From contig NZ_VOSI01000003.1 in NCBI RefSeq assembly GCF_019797745.1, positions 310,001 through 374,000 of the forward strand: a DNA stretch of 64,000 nt, written 5' to 3'. A program made the position numbers and the translations under genes. Positions 26,560 to 35,474 of the stretch are shown piece after piece. The stretch is from Edaphocola aurantiacus (GTDB lineage Bacteria > Bacteroidota > Bacteroidia > Chitinophagales > Chitinophagaceae). The notes beneath the pieces are model-generated. The model ran no database searches and was not told the origin of the DNA. It saw nothing but the letters and a program-made list of their open reading frames with translations. Every line of letters starts with the position of its first letter. Position 1 is the stretch's first letter.

Positions 26560-26982
26560 ATGAAAATAAAAATCATTAACGGTCCCAACCTTAATATGCT
26601 GGGTACCCGGCAACCGCATATCTATGGAAATGTGCGGTTTGAAGATTATCTATTGCAACTGGAGGCAGACTTTAAGCCAGTCGTATTGTCTTACTTTCAG
26701 AGTAATCATGAGGGCGCACTGATTGATGAGATCCAGTCGCTGACAGAGGGCGGGTATGACGCGCTCATCCTTAATCCTGCTGCTTATGGTCACACGAGCA
26801 TTGCCATTGCCGATGCCTTAGCCTGCCTTACTATCCCGATAGTGGAAGTGCATATTTCTGACATCTATAAACGGGAGTCCTTTCGCCACCATACCTACAC
26901 AGCTGCCCATGCACTACACATGGTCACAGGCATGGGCTTAGACGGTTATAAAGAAGCCATCAACCTGTTATTGAACAAATGA
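26560..26982 (+). CDS. aroQ: 3-dehydroquinate dehydratase, type II
   Basis: Third step of the shikimate pathway. 140 residues with the class II motifs: IINGPNLNMLGTRQPHIYG (catalytic Tyr loop), SNHEGALIDEIQ, LILNPAAYGHTSIAIADAL and PIVEVHISDIYKRESFRHH (catalytic histidine). The loop reads NPAAYGHTS where most homologs have NPGAYTHTS, a small departure. ATG 26560 is preferred; an upstream GTG at 26536 gives an unrelated extension. Divergent from the M13 peptidase gene. Confidence 0.93.
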   Translation: MKIKIINGPNLNMLGTRQPHIYGNVRFEDYLLQLEADFKPVVLSYFQSNHEGALIDEIQSLTEGGYDALILNPAAYGHTSIAIADALACLTIPIVEVHISDIYKRESFRHHTYTAAHALHMVTGMGLDGYKEAINLLLNK

Positions 26983-27056
26983 TATAATTTATGAATAGAT
27001 AAAGTGTTGATATCTTGTGTTGGGTTGAAAAAATAACATCCATTTTGCAAAATATC

Positions 27057-27064
27057 TACATTTG
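27057..27064 (+). promoter_or_regulatory. Possible -7 element for the TPR-HTH regulator, implying a ~200-nt leader
   Basis: TACATTTG fits TAnnTTTG. If used, the transcript would carry about 200 nt of leader before 27269, including a small CCTG/CAGG hairpin near 27237-27251. Confidence 0.4.
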
Positions 27065-27268
27065 TTTACCATAAAAGACTATTTCTTTGTTAGTATATAA
27101 TCACTATTACATATCTATAGAGTCTACATTCTGTTATTTCTATAACGCCAGTACTCGTATGGTATGTTTTTGCGACTCCGCTAAACTGCTAACTGCAGAC
27201 TTGTAATTAGTGAATAATCATAATTAAAAAGAGCGCCTGTATCATGCAGGTGACGAGTTGTACAAATT

Positions 27269-29089
27269 ATGTGTTTTACCAGATATGTCTATTGTCTGCT
27301 GCTTTGCTGTGTCTTTTGCTCTTCATCAGCGCAGCTTTCTCCCATCTTCACTTCGAAGAATGGTACTGTCAATGATTTGTGTGACAGTGCTTTAAATCTC
27401 AGTAAAGGAAAAAACTTCCTGCGGGCTATGGCACTTGCCGATAGCGCCACGAGTATAGCTGTGCGTGCCCATGATGATCTGGCTATTGCACATGCCAATG
27501 CCACAATGGGTTGGATATTGATCGATGATTATAATTTTTCCCTCGCTGTCGAATTTGCTGAAAAAGGCCTGAAACGAATAGAGCATGTGAAGGAGCCCCG
27601 TGCTAAGGCTATGCTGATGCACCAGATGGGCCTAGCGTATGATCGCATGAATCTGCCGGATAAGGCGATGAAACAATATTTTGAGGCGATAAAGATTTAT
27701 AGGTCGCTTAATGATGAACGTTTTGTCGGTCAGCTGGAAGGAAATATCGGACGCCTGTACTTTATTGCCAACGATTTCAAAACAGCAAAGCGTTATTATA
27801 ACCAGGGTTACGAAAAGATCAGGGATAAGAAGATTCCGCTGCTGATATCTGACTATTACAATCGCTATGCCGTATTGCTGCAGGTAGAGGGTCATGTAAA
27901 GGAAGCATACCGGTTCAACCAGCTGGGTATAGAGCTGGCTCGTAAGAACGGTTTGTTGCAGGAGTTATGCGATTTCTATTTCAATATGGCCAGTGTTCAG
28001 TATGCTATGGGCAATGACCGGCTGGCTATGCAGTATGTCGATTCTGCAATCGAGCTGGCTAAACAGAAAGGCTTTGATTATGCCCAGTACCTGGGTAGTA
28101 AAGCTAAATTGCTCAGCGACGGAAATAAGACATTCAATCCTGAAGTGGAGCAGTTGTTTATGACCGCATTGGCTGAAGTGACCCGCAGCCAGAATAAATA
28201 TATGGAATATAGCATCCGTAACCTGCTGGCCAACTATTACAAACAGGTAAGTATGTTTGGAAAGGCTGCAGAGCAGATCGTTATGGTCAATGATATTAAG
28301 GATTCTATCGCTAATACCCGCAATGCCATTGCACTAAAGGAAATTGAATATAAGTTTAAAGACCTGGAAAAAGAAACACTGCTGAAAGGATACCAGTCAA
28401 AATCGCGGTTGAAAAACGGCCTTATTGTGATGATGCTGTTATTGGCGGTACTCGGATTATACCTGTTTTGCAGTGCCCGTAAAACGCTGCGCCTGCGTCA
28501 GTTATATTTTAAAAGTAAAGAGCGCCTGCTGGAGCAGGAAAAAGCAAATGCTATTTACGAAAGGGAGCTGGAGAAGGATCATAAAGAGCGTGCGTTGCTG
28601 GAACAGCAATTGCATAAAGAAGAGCGGCTGGCCCTGGAGCGGGAGATGGCTTCTACACAAAGAGAGCTCACCACCATAACTTTATTCCTGCAGGAAAAGA
28701 ACAAAATGCTGGAAGAACTGAAGTCGCAGCTGGAGCAGGCCATTATACATTCAGATGGCACTCAGAAAGCCGGATTACAGAAACTACAGCAAAACATCAG
28801 GCACTCGATCAACTTTGATAATGACTGGGATAAAGTGAAGCTACATTTCGAAAAAGTGCATCCCGATTTTTTTGCCCGTCTGACCGAGATTTGTCCGCAG
28901 CTTACGCCTAATGAACTAAAACATTGTGCCTATATTAAAATGAATATGAGCATTAAAGAAACGGCCAACCTCCTTAACATTGATTATAATAGTGTGAAGA
29001 TGTCCCGCTATCGTATTAAGAAAAAGTTGAATCTTGAGCCAGAGACTGATCTGGTAGAATTTATTCATAACATATATCCTGCAGCTTAA
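27269..29089 (+). CDS. Membrane-tethered TPR / helix-turn-helix regulator
   Basis: 606 residues: signal sequence (up to SSAQ), a TPR array at about 45-370 on the outer side, one transmembrane helix at about 383-400 (GLIVMMLLLAVLGLYLF), a cytoplasmic coiled coil (~415-520, many KERLLEQEKAN/ERELEKDHKE type repeats) and a C-terminal LuxR-like HTH (LTPNELKHCAYIKMNMSIKE, then TANLLNIDYNSVKMSRYRIK). This layout is common in Bacteroidota and suits a one-component sensor that reads the periplasm and binds DNA from the membrane. Target genes unknown. It is followed by 548 bp without genes. Confidence 0.83.
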   Translation: MCFTRYVYCLLLCCVFCSSSAQLSPIFTSKNGTVNDLCDSALNLSKGKNFLRAMALADSATSIAVRAHDDLAIAHANATMGWILIDDYNFSLAVEFAEKGLKRIEHVKEPRAKAMLMHQMGLAYDRMNLPDKAMKQYFEAIKIYRSLNDERFVGQLEGNIGRLYFIANDFKTAKRYYNQGYEKIRDKKIPLLISDYYNRYAVLLQVEGHVKEAYRFNQLGIELARKNGLLQELCDFYFNMASVQYAMGNDRLAMQYVDSAIELAKQKGFDYAQYLGSKAKLLSDGNKTFNPEVEQLFMTALAEVTRSQNKYMEYSIRNLLANYYKQVSMFGKAAEQIVMVNDIKDSIANTRNAIALKEIEYKFKDLEKETLLKGYQSKSRLKNGLIVMMLLLAVLGLYLFCSARKTLRLRQLYFKSKERLLEQEKANAIYERELEKDHKERALLEQQLHKEERLALEREMASTQRELTTITLFLQEKNKMLEELKSQLEQAIIHSDGTQKAGLQKLQQNIRHSINFDNDWDKVKLHFEKVHPDFFARLTEICPQLTPNELKHCAYIKMNMSIKETANLLNIDYNSVKMSRYRIKKKLNLEPETDLVEFIHNIYPAA

Positions 29090-29354
29090 AAAGCTTGTGT
29101 ATTAATAAGTTGCGGTATATTTTCCGGGTTACATGCTTGTGAAAATCATAGTGATTACAGCATAAAAACGCAACTTGTATACTGTTTTTTGATTATATAC
29201 TTCACTCTTTTGTGTAAATAGGTTATTTATAATTATTTGATTATTATGTAGTTATATTGCTGTAGTCCATTTGTATACCATTATTTCCGGTACTGTAATC
29301 CATTTGTAACCCCCGATTTATTGGTATTCCGTAAATGTTTCGGCTACTTTGCAT

Positions 29355-29590
29355 CATAGACATTGGGAGTACGTTCCTTATCTCAAATTATTAAACTTCT
29401 TTAAGTATAAGTAATTGCCGGTTTTAATATTTATGCTAAAATAATGTATATATTCTAATTTAAGTATTAGGCACCGTTAGAGGATAGTGGACTATAACTG
29501 GTGTAAAAGAGTGTTTCATTTTTTGCTTCATTGCTAGTGGTGCATGAAGGATTGAGTGTGAGCGGGTTTTTACCCGCTCTTTCACTTTTT
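29355..29590 (+). ncRNA. Candidate noncoding RNA (about 235 nt)
   Basis: Inferred only from signals: a promoter-like pair just upstream and a terminator at its end, with stops in all short frames between (for example ATG CTA AAA TAA). The alternative is that it is the long 3' UTR of the regulator gene that ends at 29089. No RNA family recognised. Confidence 0.25.
29560..29590 (+). terminator. Terminator about 470 bp downstream of the nearest upstream gene
   Basis: 8-bp stem GAGCGGGT / ACCCGCTC with a short T loop, followed by TTTCACTTTTT. Confidence 0.7.
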
Positions 29591-29604
29591 AGGACATTTT
29601 GCAG

Positions 29605-29612
29605 TATATTTG
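29605..29612 (+). promoter_or_regulatory. -7 element of the GNAT-methyltransferase pair
   Basis: TATATTTG, exact TAnnTTTG, 25 bp before ATG 29638. Confidence 0.62.
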
Positions 29613-29637
29613 AATCAGTCGCTAATCACATTATTCC

Positions 29638-30147
29638 ATGACCGATTTCAAACTTAGGCCCTGGCATGCCGACGACCTGGACAGCCTGGTAGAACAGGCT
29701 AATAATCAGCACATCGCCCGGTACATGACCAATATGTTTCCTCACCCTTACTCCCGCGAAAACGGGCTTGCTTTTATCGAATTTGCCAATCTTGCTGAAC
29801 CATTCCGGATCTTTGCTATTGAAATAAAGGGCAAAGCAGTAGGAGGTGTAGGTATTCACCCGCAGACCGACATTATGTGCAAGAATGCTGAGCTGGGGTA
29901 CTGGCTGGGAGAACGGTACTGGGGTAAAGGCGTTATGGGCAGCGTTATTGCTGCAATATTGCCTTATGCGTTTAAAACTTTCGATATTGAACGCTTATAT
30001 GGACGTGTTTTCGGCAGTAATGCCGCTTCGCAACACGTGTTACTTAAAAATGGTTTCGTATTGGAGTCTAATATCCCTAAAGTGATCTATAAGGACGGGA
30101 TATTTGAAGATGAACTGATTTACGGAATAAGAAGAGATAACCTATGA
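29638..30147 (+). CDS. GNAT N-acetyltransferase, RimJ/RimL type
   Basis: 169 residues. GNAT fold of the RimJ/RimL branch: FKLRPWHADDLDSLVEQANN start, then NAELGYWLGERYWGKGVMG (acetyl-CoA-binding loop region) and the C-terminal RLYGRVFGSNAASQHVLLKN and GFVLES. Substrate unknown: an N-terminal amine or small molecule. The stop overlaps the start of the next gene by 4 bp (ATGA), so it is translationally coupled to a methyltransferase. Confidence 0.88.
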   Translation: MTDFKLRPWHADDLDSLVEQANNQHIARYMTNMFPHPYSRENGLAFIEFANLAEPFRIFAIEIKGKAVGGVGIHPQTDIMCKNAELGYWLGERYWGKGVMGSVIAAILPYAFKTFDIERLYGRVFGSNAASQHVLLKNGFVLESNIPKVIYKDGIFEDELIYGIRRDNL

Positions 30148-30953
30148 ATACAGATAAGAAATATATAGACATCAACAGAGCTTCCTGGAATGATAGGGTA
30201 GCAGCACACCTGGCATCTGACTTTTACGATCAGCAGGGCTTTCTGGATGGGAAGCAAACCTTAAAGGAAATAGAGCTGGACTTGCTGGGCGATATCCGCG
30301 GCAAGAAAGTGCTGCATTTACAGTGCCATTTTGGGCAGGATAGTATATCTCTTGCGCGCATGGGCGCCAGTGTGACCGGTGTAGACCTTTCTGACAAAGC
30401 AATTGCCCTTGCCCGCGAACTGGCTGAACAGACAGGGCAGGATGCAACTTTCGTGTGTTGTGATCTTTATGATCTGCCTCAGCACCTAGACGAACAGTTT
30501 GATATAGTATTTACCAGTTACGGTACCATAGGCTGGTTACCCGATACAGATCGTTGGGCGGCATTGATTCATCGCTACCTTAAACCTGGTGGTACTTTCA
30601 TATTTGCAGAATTTCATCCCGTTGTATGGATGTTTGATGATGATTTTACCAAAGTGGCTTATGATTATTTCAATTATGAGACCATTGTAGAGACTACAGA
30701 GGGTACTTACGCACAGCCAGATGCTGAACTGGAGCTCGCAAATGTAAACTGGAATCACGGCCTCGCAGAGGTCTTCACCAGCTTGCTGCACAGCGGATTG
30801 GTACTGGATGCCTTCAGAGAGTATGATTATTCCCCTTATCCCTGCTTCCGCAATGTAAAGGAAATTGCTCCCGGCAGGTATCGTATTGCACACCTCGAGA
30901 AGGCAATACCTATGGTATATGCCCTGCGTGCAACAAAAAACGGCGCGAAATAA
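30144..30953 (+). CDS. Class I SAM-dependent methyltransferase
   Basis: 269 residues. SAM-binding motif I is GKKVLHLQCHFGQDSISLAR followed by MGASVTGVDLSDKAIALAR; an FTSYGTIGWLPD segment carries motif IV and YLKPGGTFIFAEFHP the post-motif. Small-molecule type, substrate unknown. Overlaps the GNAT gene upstream, so the two probably act on a common substrate (inference). Terminator at 30970. Confidence 0.87.
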   Translation: MNTDKKYIDINRASWNDRVAAHLASDFYDQQGFLDGKQTLKEIELDLLGDIRGKKVLHLQCHFGQDSISLARMGASVTGVDLSDKAIALARELAEQTGQDATFVCCDLYDLPQHLDEQFDIVFTSYGTIGWLPDTDRWAALIHRYLKPGGTFIFAEFHPVVWMFDDDFTKVAYDYFNYETIVETTEGTYAQPDAELELANVNWNHGLAEVFTSLLHSGLVLDAFREYDYSPYPCFRNVKEIAPGRYRIAHLEKAIPMVYALRATKNGAK

Positions 30954-30969
30954 TACAAGATATTGCTAC

Positions 30970-31010
30970 AAATAAACAGGTCCGGAACATTGTTCCGGAC
31001 CTGTTTATTT
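30970..31010 (+). terminator. Intrinsic terminator after the methyltransferase gene
   Basis: 20-bp perfect arms with core CAGGTCCGGAACA / TGTTCCGGACCTG and flanking A/T runs. Confidence 0.93.
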
Positions 31011-31087
31011 GTGTAATGGAGATATTATGTCCACACAACGTAAAATAGAGATAAATTGATATATTTACGCTTTATTTTAACAAATCT

Positions 31088-33052
31088 ATGGGAATATTCT
31101 GTACACGAAATTTTTTAAGCATACTACTGGTTTCTGGTAGCTTGTTTACCACTTCTTCAAATGCCCAGGTGCAGGTAAACACCATCATCGGTGTCAGCAC
31201 TCCTTCCGGCGCCGATAAGTCATACGAACGCCTGGCGCATGCTCTCTGCGATCATCTGCCTACAGAAACCGCCAAGGCCAATGCTATTTACAACTGGATC
31301 ACCCATAATATCAAGTATGATGTAAAAGCCCTGCAGCAAGGCAAGCTTAAAGAAGATGATCCTAAAAAAGTATTTCAGCAACGTAAAGGACTATGCGGTG
31401 GATATTCTGTATTGTTTGCAGCAATGTGTAAAGAAGTAGGGATCTCTGCCGTAACTGTAGGCGGTTATTCGAAGGACTGGATGTTTGATGATGGTGATAA
31501 GCTATACATCCCGAGACATGCCTGGAATATTGTGTATGTAGATCAGAAATGGCAGCTCGTAGATGCTACCTGGGGTGCAGGCTATCTTGCACAGGAACCC
31601 GGATGGCTGAAACGACAGCTGAATAAAACATCGAAAAAAGCAGTAACAGCGACTTCCGGAAAACTGAAGTTCCGCTTTAAATATGATCCGGCATATTTTC
31701 TCAGCAATCCGCTGGACTTTCGCCTGAAACACCTGCCATCCGATCCCGTATGGCAACTTACTGATTCCTTTATGCCGGTAGCCGTATTCGAAGCCGGAGA
31801 TCAAGCGATTATTGATTTTAACAGAGAGAACCCGTCACTGGAACAGAATAGTGCCCTGCAGCGTAAATTAAGTGCACTGAGTGAAGATGAACAGATACAG
31901 GTTTCTGCAGAACGTATCTCGAAATATAATCCCCGTTTTCACGTAGTAATGGCTGCCAAGTATATTGCTGATGCAAAAGAAGCTATTGAAAACAGTACAC
32001 CGGCAACCGTTTCCGGTACACTTGTTACTGCTAATGAGAAAATTAAAAGTGCAGAGGCTGAAGTGAATAAACAGACTAAAGCCATCAATGCGGAATACAT
32101 AAGCCTCAAATCCAAAAATAAAACCAAAAATACCCAGGCCACACAATATATGCGTAGCCTGCACAGCAATAATAAGCGCATGGTGAACAAGTGCGAAGGC
32201 TATCTTAAAAAAGCAGATACCCGCATTACTACCATAAAAAAGAACAGGATTAAACTGAGGGAGATGGGGAAGGATGTAGATGCCGGCAAACTCAATACTA
32301 TTACTACAGCAGTAAAGACAGATCCTGCTATGATGCAGATGCTTCAAGATTCTGTAGACCGGCGTATGGAGCGTATGGAAGTGCTGCAGGAATCTTTAAC
32401 TGCGCACCAGGCAATGCTGTCTGCCGTGCAGGAAATGAATGACCTCAGGCTGGATACACTGGCGGGGATATTTACACTGGCTGATTCTGCCCTGGTCGAA
32501 GAGACGCGTAGCCGTATTCGTATGTATGATAACTATGATGAAGAGGTCCTCCAATGGACCCGCCTGGTAAAAACAGTTAGGTTGCAGGATGTCGATAGCA
32601 TACAGAAAAGATACCTTTCCACTAATGACTCTATTGGTACCTACTACGAACGCATGCGCAGAATGCAGTCAGAGCTGGCGACTAAATGTCATCAGAACCT
32701 GAAAGATATAGAGCGATATAAGCGTAAGGGAGATAATGCCGCTTTCCTGTCGCAATACGGCAGCCAGATGGCCCAATACGAATCTTATCGTAAAGCCTGT
32801 GCGCAGACGCTGGCAGATCATCTGGATTATGTAAGCCGGCATAAAGAACTCTACAGGCAATTGATTAAATTATACAACCGCCAGGATAAACTGGTGACTT
32901 ATATGGAACAGTCGGAAAAGAAAAGGAAGGAACTGGAGGATAAGAATCTGAAAGAAAAAGAAGCCTTTGATAAAAAGGAAAACACACATCAAAAAGGACA
33001 ATTGAAACAGATCGGCCAGAAAGTGGAAAAGATGAAGGTTGCGATGAAGTAG
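31088..33052 (+). CDS. Exported transglutaminase-like protein with long coiled coil
   Basis: 654 residues with a signal peptide ending at SSNAQ. Residues ~45-165 form a transglutaminase-like (papain-fold) core with a full triad: C103 in RKGLCGGYS, H144 in IPRHAWNIV and D159 in LVDATWG. The C-terminal ~380 residues (about 270-654) are highly charged and helical (repeats such as KEAIENS, EKIKSAEAEVNKQ, MERMEVLQES, KKRKELEDKNLKEKE), a probable long coiled coil. Such proteins in eukaryotes and bacteria act as peptidases or scaffolds; the role here is unknown. Monocistronic with a terminator at 33093. Confidence 0.82.
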   Translation: MGIFCTRNFLSILLVSGSLFTTSSNAQVQVNTIIGVSTPSGADKSYERLAHALCDHLPTETAKANAIYNWITHNIKYDVKALQQGKLKEDDPKKVFQQRKGLCGGYSVLFAAMCKEVGISAVTVGGYSKDWMFDDGDKLYIPRHAWNIVYVDQKWQLVDATWGAGYLAQEPGWLKRQLNKTSKKAVTATSGKLKFRFKYDPAYFLSNPLDFRLKHLPSDPVWQLTDSFMPVAVFEAGDQAIIDFNRENPSLEQNSALQRKLSALSEDEQIQVSAERISKYNPRFHVVMAAKYIADAKEAIENSTPATVSGTLVTANEKIKSAEAEVNKQTKAINAEYISLKSKNKTKNTQATQYMRSLHSNNKRMVNKCEGYLKKADTRITTIKKNRIKLREMGKDVDAGKLNTITTAVKTDPAMMQMLQDSVDRRMERMEVLQESLTAHQAMLSAVQEMNDLRLDTLAGIFTLADSALVEETRSRIRMYDNYDEEVLQWTRLVKTVRLQDVDSIQKRYLSTNDSIGTYYERMRRMQSELATKCHQNLKDIERYKRKGDNAAFLSQYGSQMAQYESYRKACAQTLADHLDYVSRHKELYRQLIKLYNRQDKLVTYMEQSEKKRKELEDKNLKEKEAFDKKENTHQKGQLKQIGQKVEKMKVAMK

Positions 33053-33092
33053 AGTACGGCCGATTCCCGATTGTGATCCTGTTTCGGAAGAC

Positions 33093-33129
33093 ATAAAAAA
33101 GCTGCTCTTATTAAGAGCAGCTTTTTTAT
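33093..33129. terminator. Bidirectional terminator between the transglutaminase-like and lipoprotein genes
   Basis: 18-bp arms, AAAAAAGCTGCTCTTA / TAAGAGCAGCTTTTTT, between convergent genes. Confidence 0.93.
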
Positions 33130-33146
33130 ATAATATAATTCTTGAA

Positions 33147-33587
33147 TTAATAATTCAGGTTGAAATAAATTTCATCATATGCATCAACAGGTCTGTCTTT
33201 CAGGCGCAGATGCACTGTTTTGGTCGTTTTACTAACGATCTCCCAGTTTTTATTCAGGTCACGGAATGGTTTATCATTACCGAAGTCCATTTTGAATGAA
33301 GCCATATCGGTTTTGGTTGTACTATCAGTGAGCACTGTATCTTTCCAGGTGCCATATTTATATACGTCATTCCTTACTGCTTCCACTTTTCCGTCTTGGT
33401 AAAATTTGAAAGCATAACCTGTATAGTTAGACAGTTTATCATCACCATTATCGAAATAAATGGTCATGCGCCATGTTTTCTGTTGCAGAACTTTGCCTAC
33501 ATTATCAGAAGTGGCTTTACCTTCATTTTTATTACAAGCCGTAAGTGTGCTTACGCCAAGCATCAGGAGAAACAGGGTTTTTCTCAT
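33147..33587 (-). CDS. Small lipoprotein, unknown function
   Basis: 146 residues. Lipoprotein signal MRKTLFLLMLGVSTLTACNK with lipobox L-T-A-C, so anchored by Cys18. The mature part looks like a small lipocalin-like beta barrel (KTWRMTIYFDNGDDKLSNY, FKFYQDGKVEAVRND, YKYGTWKD, KNWEIVSKTTKTVHLRLKD), as is typical for Bacteroidota lipoproteins of this size. No further function can be given. Confidence 0.78.
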   Translation of the reverse strand: MRKTLFLLMLGVSTLTACNKNEGKATSDNVGKVLQQKTWRMTIYFDNGDDKLSNYTGYAFKFYQDGKVEAVRNDVYKYGTWKDTVLTDSTTKTDMASFKMDFGNDKPFRDLNKNWEIVSKTTKTVHLRLKDRPVDAYDEIYFNLNY

Positions 33588-33640
33588 ATCCGAAATTTGT
33601 TATAATTTCTATAAAGATATACAAAAGATTTCGAAAATTA

Positions 33641-34894
33641 CTATTTCAGACCGAAAGCTTTCTTCACTTTAGCAACGTAATCCAGCTTCTCCCAGGTAAA
33701 TAATTCTACCTTGATCGTTTTAGGTTTTTTGTTATGATCGTAGAACACAACTTCTTTCACCTCGTTAACACGTCCCATGTGCCCGTAAGCAGCAGTAGCA
33801 CTGTAGATCGGATTTCTTAATTTCAGACGGGTCTCGATTGCATATGGTCTCATGTCAAATACAGAAGAGATGATTTTGGCGATCTCACCATCATTCATAT
33901 CCACTTTTGCAGTACCTTTTGTATCCACAAAGATACCCATTGGCTGAGCTACACCGATAGCGTAAGAAACCTGTACCAGTACCTCATCACATAAACCGGC
34001 AGCAACCATGTTTTTAGCGATGTGACGGGTTGCGTAAGCCGCACTGCGGTCTACTTTACTAGGATCTTTACCACTGAAGGCACCACCACCATGTGCACCT
34101 TTACCGCCGTAAGTATCTACGATGATTTTTCTTCCGGTAAGACCGGTATCACCATGCGGACCACCGATTACAAACTTACCGGTCGGGTTAATGTGGTATT
34201 TGATTTTATTATTGAAGAAGTGCTTGTATTCAGGATATTTCTTGATTACACGCGGGATCAGGATTTCTTTCATATCCTTTTCGATCTTCTTCAGCATGCT
34301 TTTTTCTGAATCGAAATCATCATGCTGTGTAGAGATTACGATAGCATCAATGCGTTGCGGTTTATGGTCGTCGCTGTATTCCAGTGTTACCTGACTTTTA
34401 GCATCCGGTCTCAGGTATTTGATATCTTTATTTTCTCTGCGCAGTGCAGCCAGCTCAATCAGTAAAGTATTGGCCAGGTCTAATGCCAGCGGCATATAGT
34501 TCTGCGTTTCGTTGGTTGCATAACCAAACATCATACCCTGGTCACCAGCACCCTGTTCTTCTTTATTTTTTCTGTCTACACCCTGGTTAATATCAGGAGA
34601 CTGTTCGTGAATAGCAGATAAGATACCACAACTATTAGCTTCGAACATATATTCGCTCTTCGTGTATCCGATTTTACGAATAACATTTCTAGCGATTTCC
34701 TGTACATCAAGATAAGCATTAGACTTTACTTCACCAGCCAGTACTACCTGTCCTGTTGTAACCAGGGTTTCACAAGCTACTTTACTGTTTTTATCAAATG
34801 CAAGGAAGTTGTCGATTAATGCATCAGAAATCTGATCGGCAATTTTGTCCGGGTGTCCTTCAGAAACGGACTCAGAAGTGAATAAATAAGGCAT
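33641..34894 (-). CDS. metK: S-adenosylmethionine synthase
   Basis: Makes SAM from methionine and ATP. 417 residues with the signature sequences: [19 protein letters not shown] (ATP and metal binding), [12 protein letters not shown] (MAT signature 1), [19 protein letters not shown] (signature 2), [20 protein letters not shown]. Codon use is A/T-rich as in the other highly expressed genes here. Minus-strand -7 element at 34938. No SAM riboswitch is visible in the 76 bp upstream. Confidence 0.97.
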   Translation of the reverse strand: MPYLFTSESVSEGHPDKIADQISDALIDNFLAFDKNSKVACETLVTTGQVVLAGEVKSNAYLDVQEIARNVIRKIGYTKSEYMFEANSCGILSAIHEQSPDINQGVDRKNKEEQGAGDQGMMFGYATNETQNYMPLALDLANTLLIELAALRRENKDIKYLRPDAKSQVTLEYSDDHKPQRIDAIVISTQHDDFDSEKSMLKKIEKDMKEILIPRVIKKYPEYKHFFNNKIKYHINPTGKFVIGGPHGDTGLTGRKIIVDTYGGKGAHGGGAFSGKDPSKVDRSAAYATRHIAKNMVAAGLCDEVLVQVSYAIGVAQPMGIFVDTKGTAKVDMNDGEIAKIISSVFDMRPYAIETRLKLRNPIYSATAAYGHMGRVNEVKEVVFYDHNKKPKTIKVELFTWEKLDYVAKVKKAFGLK

Positions 34895-34937
34895 TACTTT
34901 ATTATATGTGTTTTACGAAGTAAATAAATAGGAGGAT

Positions 34938-34945
34938 CAAAAGTA
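34938..34945 (-). promoter_or_regulatory. -7 element of the metK promoter
   Basis: Minus-strand TACTTTTG (TAnnTTTG), 44 bp before the metK start. Confidence 0.58.
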
Positions 34946-34970
34946 CTAAACAATATTTAAATCAATAATT

Positions 34971-35468
34971 TTATTTAGACTTAACAGAATCGAGCTGCAG
35001 CAGCTGATCTTCCAGCGAATCTATACCGGGCGCCATTACCTCCTGTATCGTGGTATCTGCCTGTGCAAATGCAAGGGCAGAATAGTTCACTTTCCATTTG
35101 ATATTTCCTTCCAGGTTCTTTTCTGCTTTGAGTTCCAGCTCATGGAAGGGGAATAGTTCCGGTGTGGTATTGAAGCTAACCATATAGGTACTGTCATTCA
35201 GTTTTTTCTCGTTCAGAATAGTCACCTTAAATCCTTCAAGATAACTTTCTTTCTGCTCCGGCGACAGATCTTTTGTTGATCGTTCCAGTACCTTAAGAAA
35301 ATCCCATGTGGTTTTTGTGGAGTAGTTTCTGGCCATATTCATGTCCAGGCGTGCAACACTTACCAGAAAGGTTTCGGTTACGGCTTTGGGAGAGTTTGTG
35401 CTTTTGCAGGAAAACAGCAATACACAAAATAGGAGCAGACTGAGGGAGGTGTTGATTTTTGAACGCAT
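34971..35468 (-). CDS. Lipoprotein with DUF4878-like fold
   Basis: 165 residues. Signal ending in LLFSC with the lipid-carrying cysteine. The mature region starts PKAVTETFLVSVARLDMNMARNY and has alternating helix and strand segments (SYLEGFKVTILNEKKL, STYMVSFNTTPEL, IKWKVNYSALAF), resembling the NTF2-like DUF4878 lipoproteins. It lies 6 bp after a YiiX-like gene, so the two are very likely one operon. Function unknown. Confidence 0.7.
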   Translation of the reverse strand: MRSKINTSLSLLLFCVLLFSCKSTNSPKAVTETFLVSVARLDMNMARNYSTKTTWDFLKVLERSTKDLSPEQKESYLEGFKVTILNEKKLNDSTYMVSFNTTPELFPFHELELKAEKNLEGNIKWKVNYSALAFAQADTTIQEVMAPGIDSLEDQLLQLDSVKSK

Positions 35469-35474
35469 GATAGA

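Larger units (their letters stand above)
29090..29637. other. Gene-free region with a repeat pair and an orphan terminator
   Basis: 548 bp, AT-rich, with no ORF of interest on either strand. It holds a near-identical 16-bp direct repeat CTGTARTCCATTTGTA (29260-29275 and 29293-29308, 33 bp apart), a promoter-like TTGG (29321) followed 20 bp later by TACTTTG (29345), and an intrinsic terminator at 29560-29590. A separate -7 box at 29605 serves the next gene. Together they outline a possible noncoding transcript (next entry). Confidence 0.5.

Noticed and set aside
34895-34970. SAM riboswitch before metK
   Set aside because: The spacer is only 76 bp, A/T-rich and without the conserved boxes of any SAM riboswitch class I know.
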